Below, piece by piece: positions 9,948 through 21,246 of a stretch of 64,000 nucleotides of DNA. Origin of the DNA: Silene conica (Eukaryota; Streptophyta; Magnoliopsida; Caryophyllales; Caryophyllaceae). Each line of letters begins with the position of its first letter. The stretch's first letter is position 1. The stretch is taken from assembly GCA_029255685.2 (NCBI GenBank), contig CM055318.2:30182001-30246000 (forward strand). Reading direction: 5' to 3'. A program made the position numbers and the translations under genes. Under the pieces are notes generated by a model. The model made no database searches, had not been told where the DNA came from, and saw nothing but the letters and a program-made list of their open reading frames with translations.

Positions 9948-11686
9948 TGGGATTATTAACCTTCACCGGCCACCCGACCTGCGTGTTAGAAAACATAAGC
10001 AACCCAAGTGCTCCCAGCCGGCCTGCCAACTGGCCGCCGACCATCCGGCTGGGAGTAGATGTACACGCAAATTGCATTTTTCCGGAAAATTATCAACATT
10101 CTAGCATGGGACGATCTTAAGACGGAAATATAATACATGTTCCAACATTTTCAGCATACAACCCACAAGCATACCAACTAATAACAGCATGAGGCAGATA
10201 AACATATGATTTAAGACAAGATTAACATAACCAAATTCTAAATTCACATATTAAGCATATTACCATCCAAGATGCATTCTAATTCGAAATTCTTACACTA
10301 ACATGGATAATTATCATATAAACACATTAATGACAACCAAGATATCCAAAACATAGATATCATGTAAATCTCCGTACTAGTACATGAAGATTGAATAACA
10401 ACATCATACATGGCAATATGAGAATAAAACCTAACCACAAACTCGAATGTAAACAAATAAGTCGAGTAACCTATCACCTTTACCTTATAGCTCTTCAATG
10501 AACACCAAAATGCTTCAAAGCTACTCCGGGTTAGAGCTGATCAAATGGCCCAGGCCCGATGGCCCGACCCGGCCCAGTCCGATTTTTTCTCGGGTTTGGG
10601 CCTAATAGTTTGGCCCAAAAAGCCCGTGGCCCGGCCCAAAATAAGCCCGATATAAATATAGGGTCGGGTTTGGGCCAACCTAAAGGCCCGATTTTTGGCC
10701 CGGCCCGACCCGAAATTATTTTTTTAAAAAGAAAAAAATTCAAAAGTTGGAATCGCATATCACATCATATTAATAATCTTATATCACTAATGCATCGAAT
10801 TATCAATTTCGCAGATATTTTTATTTTTATCGTACACCTTTGCTTAATACTATTCATTTTTTGTCAACTCATAAATTATGTATGGTACTATGGATGGTTC
10901 TCCTACCAAAAGAGTCGAAGTCAAATACCTAAGACTTGAAAATTGTATTTCGTTGCTAATAGTTTGTTCACATAACGATTTTGTCGATTGTTTCGTACTA
11001 TATTATTTTGGCCCGTTTTGGCCCATTTTGGCCCGAGGCCCGTTATAGCCCGAACAATTGCGGGCTTGGGCCAAGAAATTTGGCCCATCGTTTTGGCCCG
11101 GCCCGTGTATTTGGGCCGTTTATTTAACACGGGCCCGGCCCAAACCCGGCCCGGCCCGGCCCATGATCAGGTCTACTCCGGGTTGCCCAAAACTGCATCC
11201 AAACATCAAGTTCGCGAGTTACCCGAAAATCTGAGTCTAGAAGGGGAAGAGCAACACGCATATCGAGGAAAGCAGAGACTTTCATACGTAGAAAGATGGA
11301 GGGCGATGAGAGGAAGAGATAGACGTGAAAATTGTCGAAAACGAATAAGAAACGAAAATGTTATGGCCGTCTTAAGGTTGAAGGTAAAGATGATATTAAT
11401 GGTGTTTTGATTTAAAAAAAATAAGGAAGGAGATGAAGAAGGGTTTTGGTCGGAGTTTAAGTGGAAAAACACAAGATACTATGCCCATATATAAATGGGA
11501 TCTTTAAGATAAGTTTTAAGACGAGTTTACATTAGAAATTACGTCTCACAACTATTACTATTCAAGGCGAACATTATTATTATTATGTTCAAAGTTATAT
11601 TTTACGAAAACATGTATTTAAATATAAACGTCTTAAAATAAACAATTAATTTACTTAAAAATAGTTTACGAAAATTGCGGGTGTTA
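9948..11686 (-). mobile_element. Gypsy-type solo LTR, split by a hAT MITE
   Basis: On the minus strand it starts TGTAACACCCGC, a typical start of plant gypsy LTRs, and it ends in CCCA. A 5-bp duplication ATAAG flanks it at 9943-9947 and 11687-11691. No internal gag-pol lies with it, so it is a solo LTR of about 1.09 kb once the 652 bp of MITE plus duplication are removed. A TATA-like box (TATATA) lies near 11490. It carries one GC-rich palindromic module (CCAGCCGG...CCGGCTGGG) near 10016-10055. It is a fossil. Confidence 0.8.
10532..11175 (+). mobile_element. hAT MITE, copy 1
   Basis: Terminal inverted repeats TAGAGCTGATCA / TGATCAGGTCTA and a perfect 8-bp duplication CTCCGGGT (10524-10531, 11176-11183) identify it as a hAT-superfamily element. 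Both ends are GC-rich arrays of GGCCCG/CGGGCC; the middle is AT-rich and non-coding. It is 644 bp and has no transposase. The glycine/proline-rich reading frames across it are artefacts of the arrays. Confidence 0.93.
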
Positions 11687-11691
11687 CAATA

Positions 11692-13120
11692 AGACAACTC
11701 TTTACATCCAGAAGCAAGAAGGGCAGGGGCCAGGGACTCCTAGCAGTATGACTCTATGTTGATTATATCATCTATTTTAGCTCATCTCAAAAGTTATTAG
11801 GGTGTATTTGGGAACCAAAATTGTATTTTGAAGAAAATATGCACGAGATCTGTTGAAGAAATCTAAGATGGAGAATTTTGAAGTTCTTGTCACACCAATG
11901 AATACAAATGAGAAGCTGCAAACAAATGATGGTATAAAACAATTGTTGATGAGAAGTTGTACAAGAGTTTGGTAGAAGGTTCGAATTATATTACACACAC
12001 TCGACTTAACATTGCTTATTGTGTCACTGTGGTGTCTAAGGTATCTCCACAGTCTAACAACGCCAACGCTATGTTGGTGTTGCACAAAGAATTCTGTGGA
12101 ATGTTGCAGGGACTGTTGATAGAATTTGGAATTTGGTATACAAAGTCAGAGAATTTTATGTTGATAGGGATTAGGGTATACAAATAGTGTTTGGCAAAGT
12201 GCATTGATGACAGCAAGAGTACAGTCTAGACCTGATCATGGGCCGGGCTGGGCCGGGTTTGGGCCGGGCTCGAGCTAAATAAACGGCCCAGATGCATGGG
12301 CCGGGCCGGGCCAAAACAGTGGGCCATATCCTTTGGCCCAAGCCCATAATTGTTCGGGCTAAAATGGGCCTCGGGCGAAAATGGGCGAAAACGGGCCAAA
12401 ATAATACAATACGAAATAATCAACAAAATGAATATTTGAACAAACTATTATTAACGAAATAAAATTTTCAAGTCTTAGATGTTCGACTTCTACTCTTTTC
12501 GTTAGGAGAGCGATACCATAGTACCATATATAACGCATGAGTTGACAAAAATTATTAGTACACTAACTAATTAAAATTGTACGAAAGAAATATAAAAATA
12601 TCCGCAAAGTTGATAATTCAATGCATTAATGATATTAGTTATTAGCGTGATCTGATATACCATTCCAACTTTTGAATTTTTTTTAAGAAAAATAATAATT
12701 CCGGGCCGGGCCGGGCCAAAAATCGGGCCTTTACGTTGGCCCAAACCCAGCCCTATATTTATATCGGGTTTCTTTTGGGCCGGGACACGGGCTTTTTGGG
12801 CCAAACTATGAGGCCCAAACCCGAGAAAAAATCGGGTTGGGCCATATGATCAGCTCTAGAGTACACTAAGATCTGTCTTTAGCATTGGGTCACGAGCTGT
12901 CACATGGAGCTCAAAGAAACAGGAGATTGTGGCATTATCCTCATCTGAAGCTGAGTTTGTTGCAGTAGGATCAATAGATAGTATGGCTAAGCCATTGAGT
13001 TATGGTGTGACAACAAGTCGGTAATTGCTACAACAATGAATCCTACATTTCATGCCAGGACAAAGTACATTCAGGTGCAACATCACTTCAACAAGAAACT
13101 TCTGAACGAAGGGGTGGTTG
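11692..13120 (+). mobile_element. Ty1/copia pol remnant (late RT and RNase H), split by a hAT MITE
   Basis: Before the MITE, fragments resemble the end of copia reverse transcriptase (TPMNTNEKLQ, and ITHTRLNIAYCV after a frame change). After it, fragments resemble copia RNase H (VTWSSKKQEIVALSSSEAEF, HARTKYIQVQHHFNKKLLNE). Neither LTR is seen. It is an old fossil with several breaks. Confidence 0.85.
12227..12858 (-). mobile_element. hAT MITE, copy 2 (opposite orientation to copy 1)
   Basis: It has the same termini (TAGACCTGATCA ... TGATCAGCTCTA), the same GC-rich arms and the same AT-rich core as copy 1, but inverted. The flanks show an imperfect 8-bp duplication, GAGTACAG / GAGTACAC (12217-12224 and 12859-12866), with two extra bases on the left. 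It is inserted in the copia remnant and is 632 bp long. Confidence 0.88.
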
Positions 13121-13626
13121 AGTTAAAATTGCGGGTCTATTTCCAGTTGCAATATTCTCAATTTCTGTAAAGTTCGGGTCCAGGTCAGACTTACCAGCTC
13201 TAAATTGAAGGTAGAGGGAGGCAAATTAAGGGTATGGAGATTTAAGGAAATTAAACAAGGAGAAAAGTAAGCAATCTGCAGACGACAGATTGGGCCAGAA
13301 CTCAAAAGTTAGAACAGGTTAGCAATAAACCACTAAAACATAAACTGACATAAACGGAGTCGTAGTGTCGACTAATAAACATGTCATATGATTTGCAAGT
13401 TTTAGAATACTCGGCAGAAACAGAGCTGAGGTCCATATAGCCAGCTCCTTTCGCATTAACATCGCCGTCAATTCATTACATTCTCTTTATTTTCCGTCAC
13501 TCTCTGCGATAAATTGAGCTCCATCAATAAGTCAGACCATGTCAGTTTCAACTAGATATACAATGAACTTTCATTAATATGGCATCGTGTGGCACATAGC
13601 AACTAAGTTTCACTTACAAGTATATA
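13121..13626. other. Spacer between copia remnant and glyoxalase gene
   Basis: No gene is recognised. The right half (about 13340-13626) is expected to hold the 3' UTR of the minus-strand glyoxalase I gene. No confident polyadenylation signal could be fixed. Confidence 0.5.
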
Positions 13627-16600
13627 TCAAGAAGCACCAGAAGTAACATCTCCGATTGTCTTCAGGTCAAAGATCTCAATCCAATAGCCATCAGGATCCT
13701 TTATGAACGCAATCCTTTTCATTTTACCTGTAATTGGATCATGACACCATCGTAAAGTCATAGTGCGCGCACACACACACACATACACACTAATCAATGG
13801 CCTGCTGTGCCATGGAGGCAGTAATGTACATGGACCAGTTAAAACAACATGTCGTGCAAGGAAGCTGGAATTTTCATCAGATATACATGAACCAAAAGAC
13901 CTACCGTCGTCAGGTTTCTTTACAAAGTCTACGCCTAAGCGCTCAAATCTTTCACATGCCTTGTAAGTGTCATCAACAGTAATTCCAATATGTCCTGTGA
14001 AGATATACAGTTGCTTAGAATTCAATATACTCATCATCGATTGCACCAAAACATATAGCAATGCAACTCTGACACAATAAAGGTGATAGGTGCACAAACT
14101 CTAGGAATTGAGATTAATAAACGCCGCTTATTATCGAGATTGTGCTCATTTTCCCGGCAAGAGGCACCTTCCTTTTTACAATCTATCCTAAACGAAACCC
14201 CTTTAGAAATGCGCCACATGCATGCAATAACAACTTCCCCCTCTCGAGTCTTGCCCTTATTGTCATTCCCACTTAGCTAATGTACCTCGAGGATAACTTT
14301 ATAAATCAGATGTTTTATTCTCTTGAACTTAATTTCAGAAACAAAAATGGCATTCTTCTTGCAGCTGTGGCAGTATCACAATACATCAATTACCTACCCC
14401 AACTGCCCAAAACATATTTCTTACCCTCACCACTCTAAGTATGTCATTCCCATTTATTTGCTATTATTGGAAATAAATTTCAGAAATCTGCCATAATGGA
14501 GTCTGAAGTATAAAAGCCTCATATCCAAACTAGACTGCCAATATGCCTCATATCAATTAAAAATAAGATTTATTTTTAAAAAAATAATGCTCAGAAAAGT
14601 AGCACTCGTCAAACTGAGTTGGTAGAATCACAATTTAATAGAGAATTACTTGTATATATTCATGCATAGGAGAGTCATTCATGATGTGGTGTTGGGCTAA
14701 AAAGTTGGTTCCTTAGTTACGCCAAAACTTCAAGACTTGGTAATTAAGCAATGACCAACTATAACAAAAACAACATTAACCCGATGCCTCAATGGCTCTC
14801 GCAAATTGCGGGGTACGAGGGGGTCGGATGTACGCAGCCTTACCCTTGTATTAGCAACACAAAGAGATTGTTTCCGAATGACGTAAGATGAAAATTGCGT
14901 CAAGAACTGCATCGAAGGACCATTACTTCACAAAAGAAAGAAGTGCGGCCACTTTAGTGAGCCATTTTGATTTATTCCATTTTAATCCATAACCAAAGAG
15001 TAATGAGACTTTGGCTCCAGTGGAAATATGGAAAAAAGCAATGACCAACTATGCTAAAAAACTTTGATAGAAAATTGTCTGGAGAGTACAAGATGGCGAC
15101 TTTATCCTAAAGTCATCATGCTTTACATGGCGGCTCTTCCGTGGTCCTAGTTACCCTAAATCTAAGCCAACGTGTACACCAAATCAACAAATATTTTGAA
15201 AACCAACCAACGGATGATTTTTATTTATTTTTGAAACATAATTTTCAAAACAAATTAAAAAAAAATGTTTCCAGTCTACACATCTTTAAGCTCTTTTCAA
15301 TGACCTTGTCACTTACAAAAACTTCAACATGGATAACACACTTGGGCTTCAATTCAAAATGAATTAACTTTTCGAAATAAAAAATATGATGATCGGGGAC
15401 ATATCCATGTCCAACAGTTGAAGTTAAAGTTCAATTGACATATTGGTTAAAATTCAGATAACCTTTATGTCCATATCACACTTCCAAATAGCAGAACTAG
15501 CAACACCTATGTACCCTCCACACTATAAGTAATGAATAACCAAATATATGTGCGTGTACGATAAAACAAAGGGTTCTTGAACATTGGAACGGATAGAAAG
15601 CTGTATTCATTTTCAAACACTATCAAAAGCAAAGAGAAAACAAAAAGTCATACCAAAGCCACGCGGTTCTGAGTTGCCATTGTGATAACCTTTGAATTCA
15701 GGATCACTCTCTGTACCCCAGTTGCTGCAAGGCAATCCGTCGATCAGATACAAATAAGTGGGCAATAGCAGTAAATAATGTGATAGAGCTTGAGGAATGG
15801 ACGACATGAAAACTAAAACACTCACTGAGTAAGTTCGATCGTAGCTTTCTTACTAAAGGTCCAGACAGTACGGTCAACTGGATCACTTGGAGCTGATTGA
15901 AGATCCTGAACAAAGTTAAGCCAACATTAACTGGGACTTCCCATCCAAGATTACATGGGGGACATTTCATGCTACTTTAGGTGCTTCGGAGGTGTACGTT
16001 TGAGCTAAATGGTGTCAAGTGGCTTTAGAGGCATATGCGTGGATTTCGGTGATGCTTTGGTGGTGTACTTCTGAGCTAAATTGCGTCTATAGGCTGTAGA
16101 GGTATATGTGCGGAATTAGGTGATTAAAGGAGGTAGTTAAGTATGATGTCAGGATTACTTAAGTTTGGTTTGAGTGTCTTGTAATGGGATAGTAGAAGAA
16201 TGGAGCTAATGATTAGTGTCAAGTTAAGACCCACAGTTGCAGGTCAAAGCTGGGGATAAAGGCGAGAAAAGAGAAGCAGAAACGGAGGTTCAGCATTGCA
16301 TGCCAAACGCAGCACAAAGCGGCAGATTGGAGCTGCAGCTTCTGAGCTTCCTTTGTTATGTTTTTTACTGTTATAACTCTAGTAATTCTAGTGTTGGATA
16401 ATCCAACACATTACCATAGAAGAAATCTTTAAGAACTCTTGTGATTATTTGGGAGATTTCATTTTCTATCATTAGAAAGTTAATCAAGATTAGGTCGATC
16501 CTCTCCATGGAAGGCTAAACCCTTTGACTGGGATTGAACAACTGAAACCATCGGATTGTTAAGATTGTAAGACTTCTACTCTCTTTTATACTCTTGAATA

Positions 16601-19600
16601 ATGTTAACTATTCTCATTTGAATCTCATGGTTATTGACTTTTCTACTAGATTGATCATCCAGTAGAATTATTAGCCATCTAATAGAAATTTTGGTGAATG
16701 CCATCAAATTGTTCTCATCATAATTACATTTGTAGCGACTAAAAATCATCAAATGCATACGGAATCATTGTTGTTCAATTGTAGGAAATAATGAGCAAAA
16801 AACGTAAGCGTGGACTGCTTGTATTTACATTTGTTTACCCTTGTTGCTTTCCTAAAGCTATATTCTGCCGTGCGATTGAACCTAGAGCGCGTGGACCAGA
16901 TATTGTTAGTGTAAGGGTTGCTAGGTGCGTTGCTTTACCTAGATAACAAGAACTAACAGGAGATAGGAAATTATATTTCCACAACAAGGTACTCAGGATG
17001 AAAATGGAAGCTAATTGAAAATGATCAATCTACAATTCGGTGGTTGCTTCATGACTGTTTCACATATTAGCTTTATTATTACTTCCCTCCGTCTCAAGAC
17101 TCTCAACAGGTTCTTTACGTTTGCTTTTTCACATTTGGTGAGTCGCATTTTACACCATCAATATCTTTCATTTTGCATTGATAAAAAATTATAAAAATTT
17201 AATATTCTTAATGAATTCACAAAGAAGAATCAAACAAGATCCTATGTCACTATATTTTCTCTTATAGAGTGTCGAGAATATTAAAGATTCTATTGAGTTG
17301 TGAATAGTGTACAAAAGCAAATGCAAAGAATCTCAACAGAGGGAGTAGCTTCTTGGGCGCACTCTCCTCCACTCTCCTCCACCCTCCCCCTCCATTCCCC
17401 CCAACCCACCCACCCCCAAAAAAAAAGGAAAAATAAATAAAGAAAACGGTTATACTCTTAATTCGAGTGACTGTAACTGAAGCAAACTAGAATAATATTG
17501 AACTATCAAGACATGATCACTGCACAATCATGTTCGCATAACTAGCATCCAGCTATTTCAGCAAATAGAGTAATTCAAAGAACGGCTAATCTTTGCAGAT
17601 TGAACTATCAAGATATGATCACTGCAATTAGGTACAATTAGGTAATAAACGATAGGTTACTTCAATCACATACCTCATAACCCAAAAAGTACAAGGTGAA
17701 TTTCATCTCTGGAAAATCTAACCTCTTAAGAAGCCTGCAATTGTGCCATACATTCATTAAAATTCATAATACATTCATTAAAATTCATAATTGAAAGTCC
17801 AGCACGTCATCTATTGTAAGAAATGAGATACAAACAATAGACATCCTCGGCAATTTAAACCATCAAAGATGAAAAAACAACAATTCCCTTTTGACAAGAG
17901 CGCGGCATAACTACAGCAGGCATAAGCCATGATACCATGAGAAAAAGCTCAAAAAAAGCTTGAATGCAAAAAAATCTGAGCAACACTAGTGATATACTCC
18001 CTCCGTCCCGGTCATTTGTTATCTATTTCTTTAAATGGATGTATCAATGAATTGTTATCTATTTCTAAATAGGGTAAGTTGGGGCAAGTGGGTCAAGTGT
18101 TCTTTATTTAATTATTGTGCAAGTGAGTCTTTTGTTCTTTATTTAATGTTACTTTTGTGTACCTTTCAACCTTTCCTTGGTCTTTGTGTAGAACACAATA
18201 GATAACAAATGACCGGGACGGAGGGAGTAGATACAACAATCCATCAAATTAAGACAAAAATATGCACAAAATGTAGGTGATTAGAGTATTAGACTACTTT
18301 AGAGTTCCAGAAGTACCCAACAGATGATTTCAGTAACTCACTTAGCCTCCTAAATTTAGGTCATTCTGCTAGTAATAGTCAATAAAATCGCCAAGTTCAG
18401 ATAGCTACCTAATTTCCTCCCGCCTAAATGAAAAATTGAGGCAATATAATCATATTTTTTAACGAGAACGGAATATCATTTCATAATGATTGCTAATTCT
18501 ATTGAATCCTAACCTACATACTTTCAATGAGACAGAAGCTATGTCACTTTCAACACTTCTTATTTTTGGAGTCATAGGCATGTTTGACACGACAGCTAAG
18601 GATACTTTCAATGAGACAGGAGCTATGTCACTTTCAACACTTCTTATTTTTGGAGTCATAGGCATGTTTGACACGGCAACTAAGGATACTTTCAAGGAGG
18701 CAGGAGCTATGTCACTTCAACACTATACACGACAATCAAGGATACAGGTGTGTAACTGAAACTTACCAATCCGATACCCTCCTAACAGAGATAAAAGGGA
18801 GGCATGATAAAGGAAAATACTCTTGCATAAAAATAAAAATAATTTGAATACTCAAAAACATTTATTTTCACTTTGAAGACATATCATCGTTTGGAAACAT
18901 GGTCCGAAATCTCAAAATTTGAGTCAGGACAGGCCCAGAACTTTGAAATGTACAAGTTTCCAACACTTGTAGCAGTAGAGGAGTCTGAGTAACATAGGTC
19001 AGATGCACCACAAAAATACCCTCCATCTCCAAGATTACTTGTTGCTTTTTGTTTGAATTGTTTTGACGTATCTACCTTTTTACTTTGAATTACTCCTTTG
19101 AATCTTTGATGATTATACAATCAATTTCTTGAAGTACCATATTAATTTACTTTTACAAGTAGACGAACAGTAACTTTTGATGATTAAAGGCAAGCAAGAT
19201 CGTCATTCATTCGGTCAATCTATTACACTACATTTTTCAAAATCCCCCTCACATATTTTGGAAAATGTAATGAGTTGAAATCAATGGAAGAACTGGTGTT
19301 TTTTCCGTAGTCAATGGCCAGTATAGAAATACAAAAGCCATAAACAATATGAAAAAGAAGGAGCTCCTAAACATTAAATTATCTGAAAAATAAGATCTGG
19401 GATACAACTATGGTAAAAATTCCATCACTTCAAAAGTAATACGGAGTAATAATTTTTAATTCATAAACTCTCTATTTTTAGTTTTGGAATATGGTAGAAC
19501 AAAGCAAAATGACTCACTACACTATTCGCCTTCTCTTATTACGGAAATGGAGAGCTCAAGAAAGTATATCTACCTACCTGAATAATAATTTCATCACCTT

Positions 19601-21181
19601 GAAATATAATAATCATTTAAATTCTATATATTTTGTTTTCGGAATGTGATGAGTTACTAAATATAAGTAAAATGGCATCTTTTCCATTTGTAGAGGCCCT
19701 AAATTATTTTTTGAGATACATAGTGCAGCATTGGCTGATTCATGTATGACGATCCGGGTCCTGGAGTACCTCCTTTTTGTGTACTTTGTACAATTTTTAG
19801 CCTAAACTTTATACTTTCTCCCTTCAACTCCACTCTACCACTTTAATTTTTCACGTTTGACAATGCGTATTTTACGCGGTAAATATCGTTAACTACGTAT
19901 TTGCAAAAATTATAAAAGTTAGATATTTTTAATATACTTGTAAAGACGAATCAAATAATATCCCACAAGAATATATTTCCACTTGGGTAAAAAAAGAAAG
20001 GGCACGCGGTGCACGATAGCGTCCCCGCTAGGCGAGGGTCCGGGGAAGGGCCCACCACAAGGGTGTAATGGGACAAGCCTTCCCTTGCCATTTTGGCAAG
20101 AGGCCGCTCTCAGGGCTTGAACCCGTGACCTCACGGTCACAAAGCAACACCTTAACCGGTGCGACTTACGACATGCCGAGAACGACTTATGACAGATCTT
20201 GCTCGCCTTTAATCACCGAAAGTTACTACTCGTCTACTTGTATGCTCGCCCATAAATAGCGTATAAAATAGAAAGTTCGTCTACTTGTATGCTCGCCCAT
20301 AAATAGCGTATAAAATAGAAAGTGATAGAGTGGAGTTGAACTGAGGAACTAATTTTATATGTAAAATAGCCTTAATCATTAAACTGGGACCCGGGAAAAA
20401 ATTTACTCGGATCAGCCGCTGCATTGCAATGCAGATTATTTATAAAATTTGTGGGTTACAATTAATTATAAAGGAAGAGGCAGCATTTGAATTAGATGAA
20501 TACTGAAGTTTGGAATGGCGCATGAATAACAAAATTGGATGATTATACAAATCACTCCTTTGAGCTTTGTTCGAATTCAATTAGGACTAGAAAACGATGG
20601 AAAAACGACTTACGACATGCCGAGAACGCGAGAGTAAAAATCGAGACTAACTTTGGGGTCCTTAATCCGAAACATCTGAGGCAAAAAAAATTAAAAATTT
20701 TTTAAAAAAAAAAAAACAGTATTAGAAACAGAAAAGCAATTAAAAGAGAATGAAATGAAGAAAAAGAAAAGAAAAGAAAAGAAAAGAATACCGTTTGCTG
20801 CATAAAGTAACCCTTGGTAGCGTCATCGATGGTTGAATGAAGGCCAGGGTTGTTAGAAGGGGATTCTTTCGAGTCGAACGACATCGACGACGATTTTACC
20901 GATAATTGACGAAACTGACAATTAAGCTGCCAAAATGAAGATAAAATAGATGAAATAAATAAATACGATTAAGGTGCTGCAGATGAGAGTAAAAATGCAG
21001 AAACTAATCAATCAACCTTGATATTCTTCTTGTTGTTGTTGCTGTTGTTGATCGAGAAGAGAGTGTTGGGGAAGATAGAGGGGAGAAGGGGTGAGAATGG
21101 ATACAAATCAGGTTTGAGTTTGCTGCTGGTGAATGAAAGACGGTGGTGGATACAAGTCCGCATCAATGTACTACTACCCAT
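13627..21181 (-). CDS. GLX1: Lactoylglutathione lyase (glyoxalase I), Zn-type, with plastid-like N-terminal extension
   Basis: It converts the methylglyoxal-glutathione hemithioacetal to S-lactoylglutathione, the first step of methylglyoxal detoxification. Eight coding exons (21017-21181, 20792-20926, 20614-20675, 17674-17734, 15826-15905, 15654-15724, 13905-13994, 13627-13727) join in phase to 254 residues. From the internal ATG at 20884 the protein is 185 residues, the usual length, and begins [17 protein letters not shown]. In that numbering the metal ligands are Gln30 (MQQTMFRIKD), Glu96 (TIELTHNWGTE), His124 (GHIGITVDD) and Glu170 (YWIEIFD), all present. The longer loop between them fits the Zn-dependent eukaryotic class. 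The first exon and 14 codons of the second add a Ser/Asn/basic-rich, acid-free N-terminus ([17 protein letters not shown]) typical of plastid transit peptides; targeting is inferred. An in-frame TGA lies just upstream of the first ATG. Introns carry SINEs, Stowaways and a minisatellite. Confidence 0.95.
14763..15035 (+). mobile_element. SINE in a glyoxalase I intron
   Basis: A 273-bp insert is flanked by a perfect 17-bp duplication, AAGCAATGACCAACTAT (14746-14762 and 15036-15052). It contains GGTCGGATGTACGCAGCC and TTACCC, a signature widely seen in plant SINEs. An A-rich tail (GGAAAA) precedes the right duplication, giving plus orientation. The perfect duplication suggests a fairly recent insertion. 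Confidence 0.8.
15906..17081. other. Intron sequence of glyoxalase I with imperfect repeat pair
   Basis: There is no gene on either strand. Two imperfect copies of an approximately 75-bp unit (GAGGTGTACGTTTGAGCTAAAT / GTGGTGTACTTCTGAGCTAAAT type, abbreviated here) lie at about 15985-16130. The remainder to 17081 shows nothing I can assign. Confidence 0.45.
17082..17345. mobile_element. Stowaway-type MITE
   Basis: It starts CTTCCCTCCGTCTCAA, ends TCTCAACAGAGGGAG and has the TA duplication (17080-17081, 17346-17347). It is 264 bp, AT-rich and non-coding, and lies in an intron of glyoxalase I. Confidence 0.85.
17997..18227. mobile_element. Stowaway-type MITE
   Basis: Ends CTCCCTCCGTCCCGGTCATT and its inverse with TA duplication (17995-17996, 18228-18229). 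It is 231 bp long. The long, well-matched inverted ends (through TTGTTATCTATT) suggest a young copy. Confidence 0.9.
18518..18740. repeat. 84-bp minisatellite, about 2.6 copies
   Basis: Units start near 18518, 18602 and 18686 with ATACTTTCAATGAGACAG or close variants; the third copy is partial. The array lies in an intron of glyoxalase I and is open in frame on both strands, but the peptides match nothing known, so it is not a gene. Confidence 0.9.
19985..20162 (-). mobile_element. tRNA-derived SINE
   Basis: On the minus strand the order is a tRNA-like head (CCGGTTAAGGTGTTGC, then GGTTCAAGCCC as box B), a middle with TTGCCATTTTGG read inversely, then GTGCACCGCGTGCCC and a T-rich tail. This order is typical of plant tRNA-derived SINEs. 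It is not a tRNA gene, since no cloverleaf can be folded past box B. Confidence 0.75.
20162..20184. repeat. 23-nt duplicate of a glyoxalase I exon-intron junction
   Basis: The 23 bases from CGACTTACGACATG to AGAACG are identical at 20162-20184 and 20606-20628. The second site is the 3' end of coding exon 3 with its splice donor (exon ends at 20614). The copy lies inside the following intron, abutting the SINE, so it duplicates a complete 5' splice site. Confidence 0.85.
20230..20323. repeat. 47-bp tandem duplication
   Basis: Two adjacent identical copies of a 47-bp unit start TCGTCTACTTGTATGC at 20230 and 20277. The identity points to a recent event. Confidence 0.92.
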
Positions 21182-21246
21182 CTTCAACTCAGGTCATTAA
21201 CTCATAATGGCATCTGTCCACCGTTTTGTATTTTCAAATACTTAAA
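21182..21246 (-). promoter_or_regulatory. Residual upstream region of glyoxalase I
   Basis: Only 65 bp separate the first in-frame ATG (21181) from the probable 3' end of a Helitron. No TATA box is evident in it. The core promoter or 5' UTR is therefore likely to lie partly or wholly in Helitron sequence, an inference from position only. Confidence 0.4.

Larger units (their letters stand above)
19769..20350. mobile_element. Possible MITE carrying a SINE
   Basis: The left part contains CTTTATACTTTCTCCC...AACTCCACTCT and the right part the inverse (GTATAAAATAGAAAGTG...GAGTGGAGTTG), with outermost AGTACCTC / GAGGAACT. This suggests one degenerate inverted-repeat element into which the SINE at about 19985-20162 was inserted. 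The target duplication is unclear. Confidence 0.4.

Noticed and set aside
10531-12804. Pro/Gly/Ala-rich frames of 66-140 codons
   Set aside because: They arise from the GGCCCG arrays of the hAT MITEs and change identity with frame.
18459-18759. Frames of 78-89 codons on both strands with internal repeats
   Set aside because: Product of the 84-bp minisatellite, whose length is a multiple of three.
20060-20162. tRNA gene on the minus strand (box B GGTTCAAGCCC)
   Set aside because: No acceptor stem or anticodon arm folds; the rest matches SINE structure with a T-rich tail.
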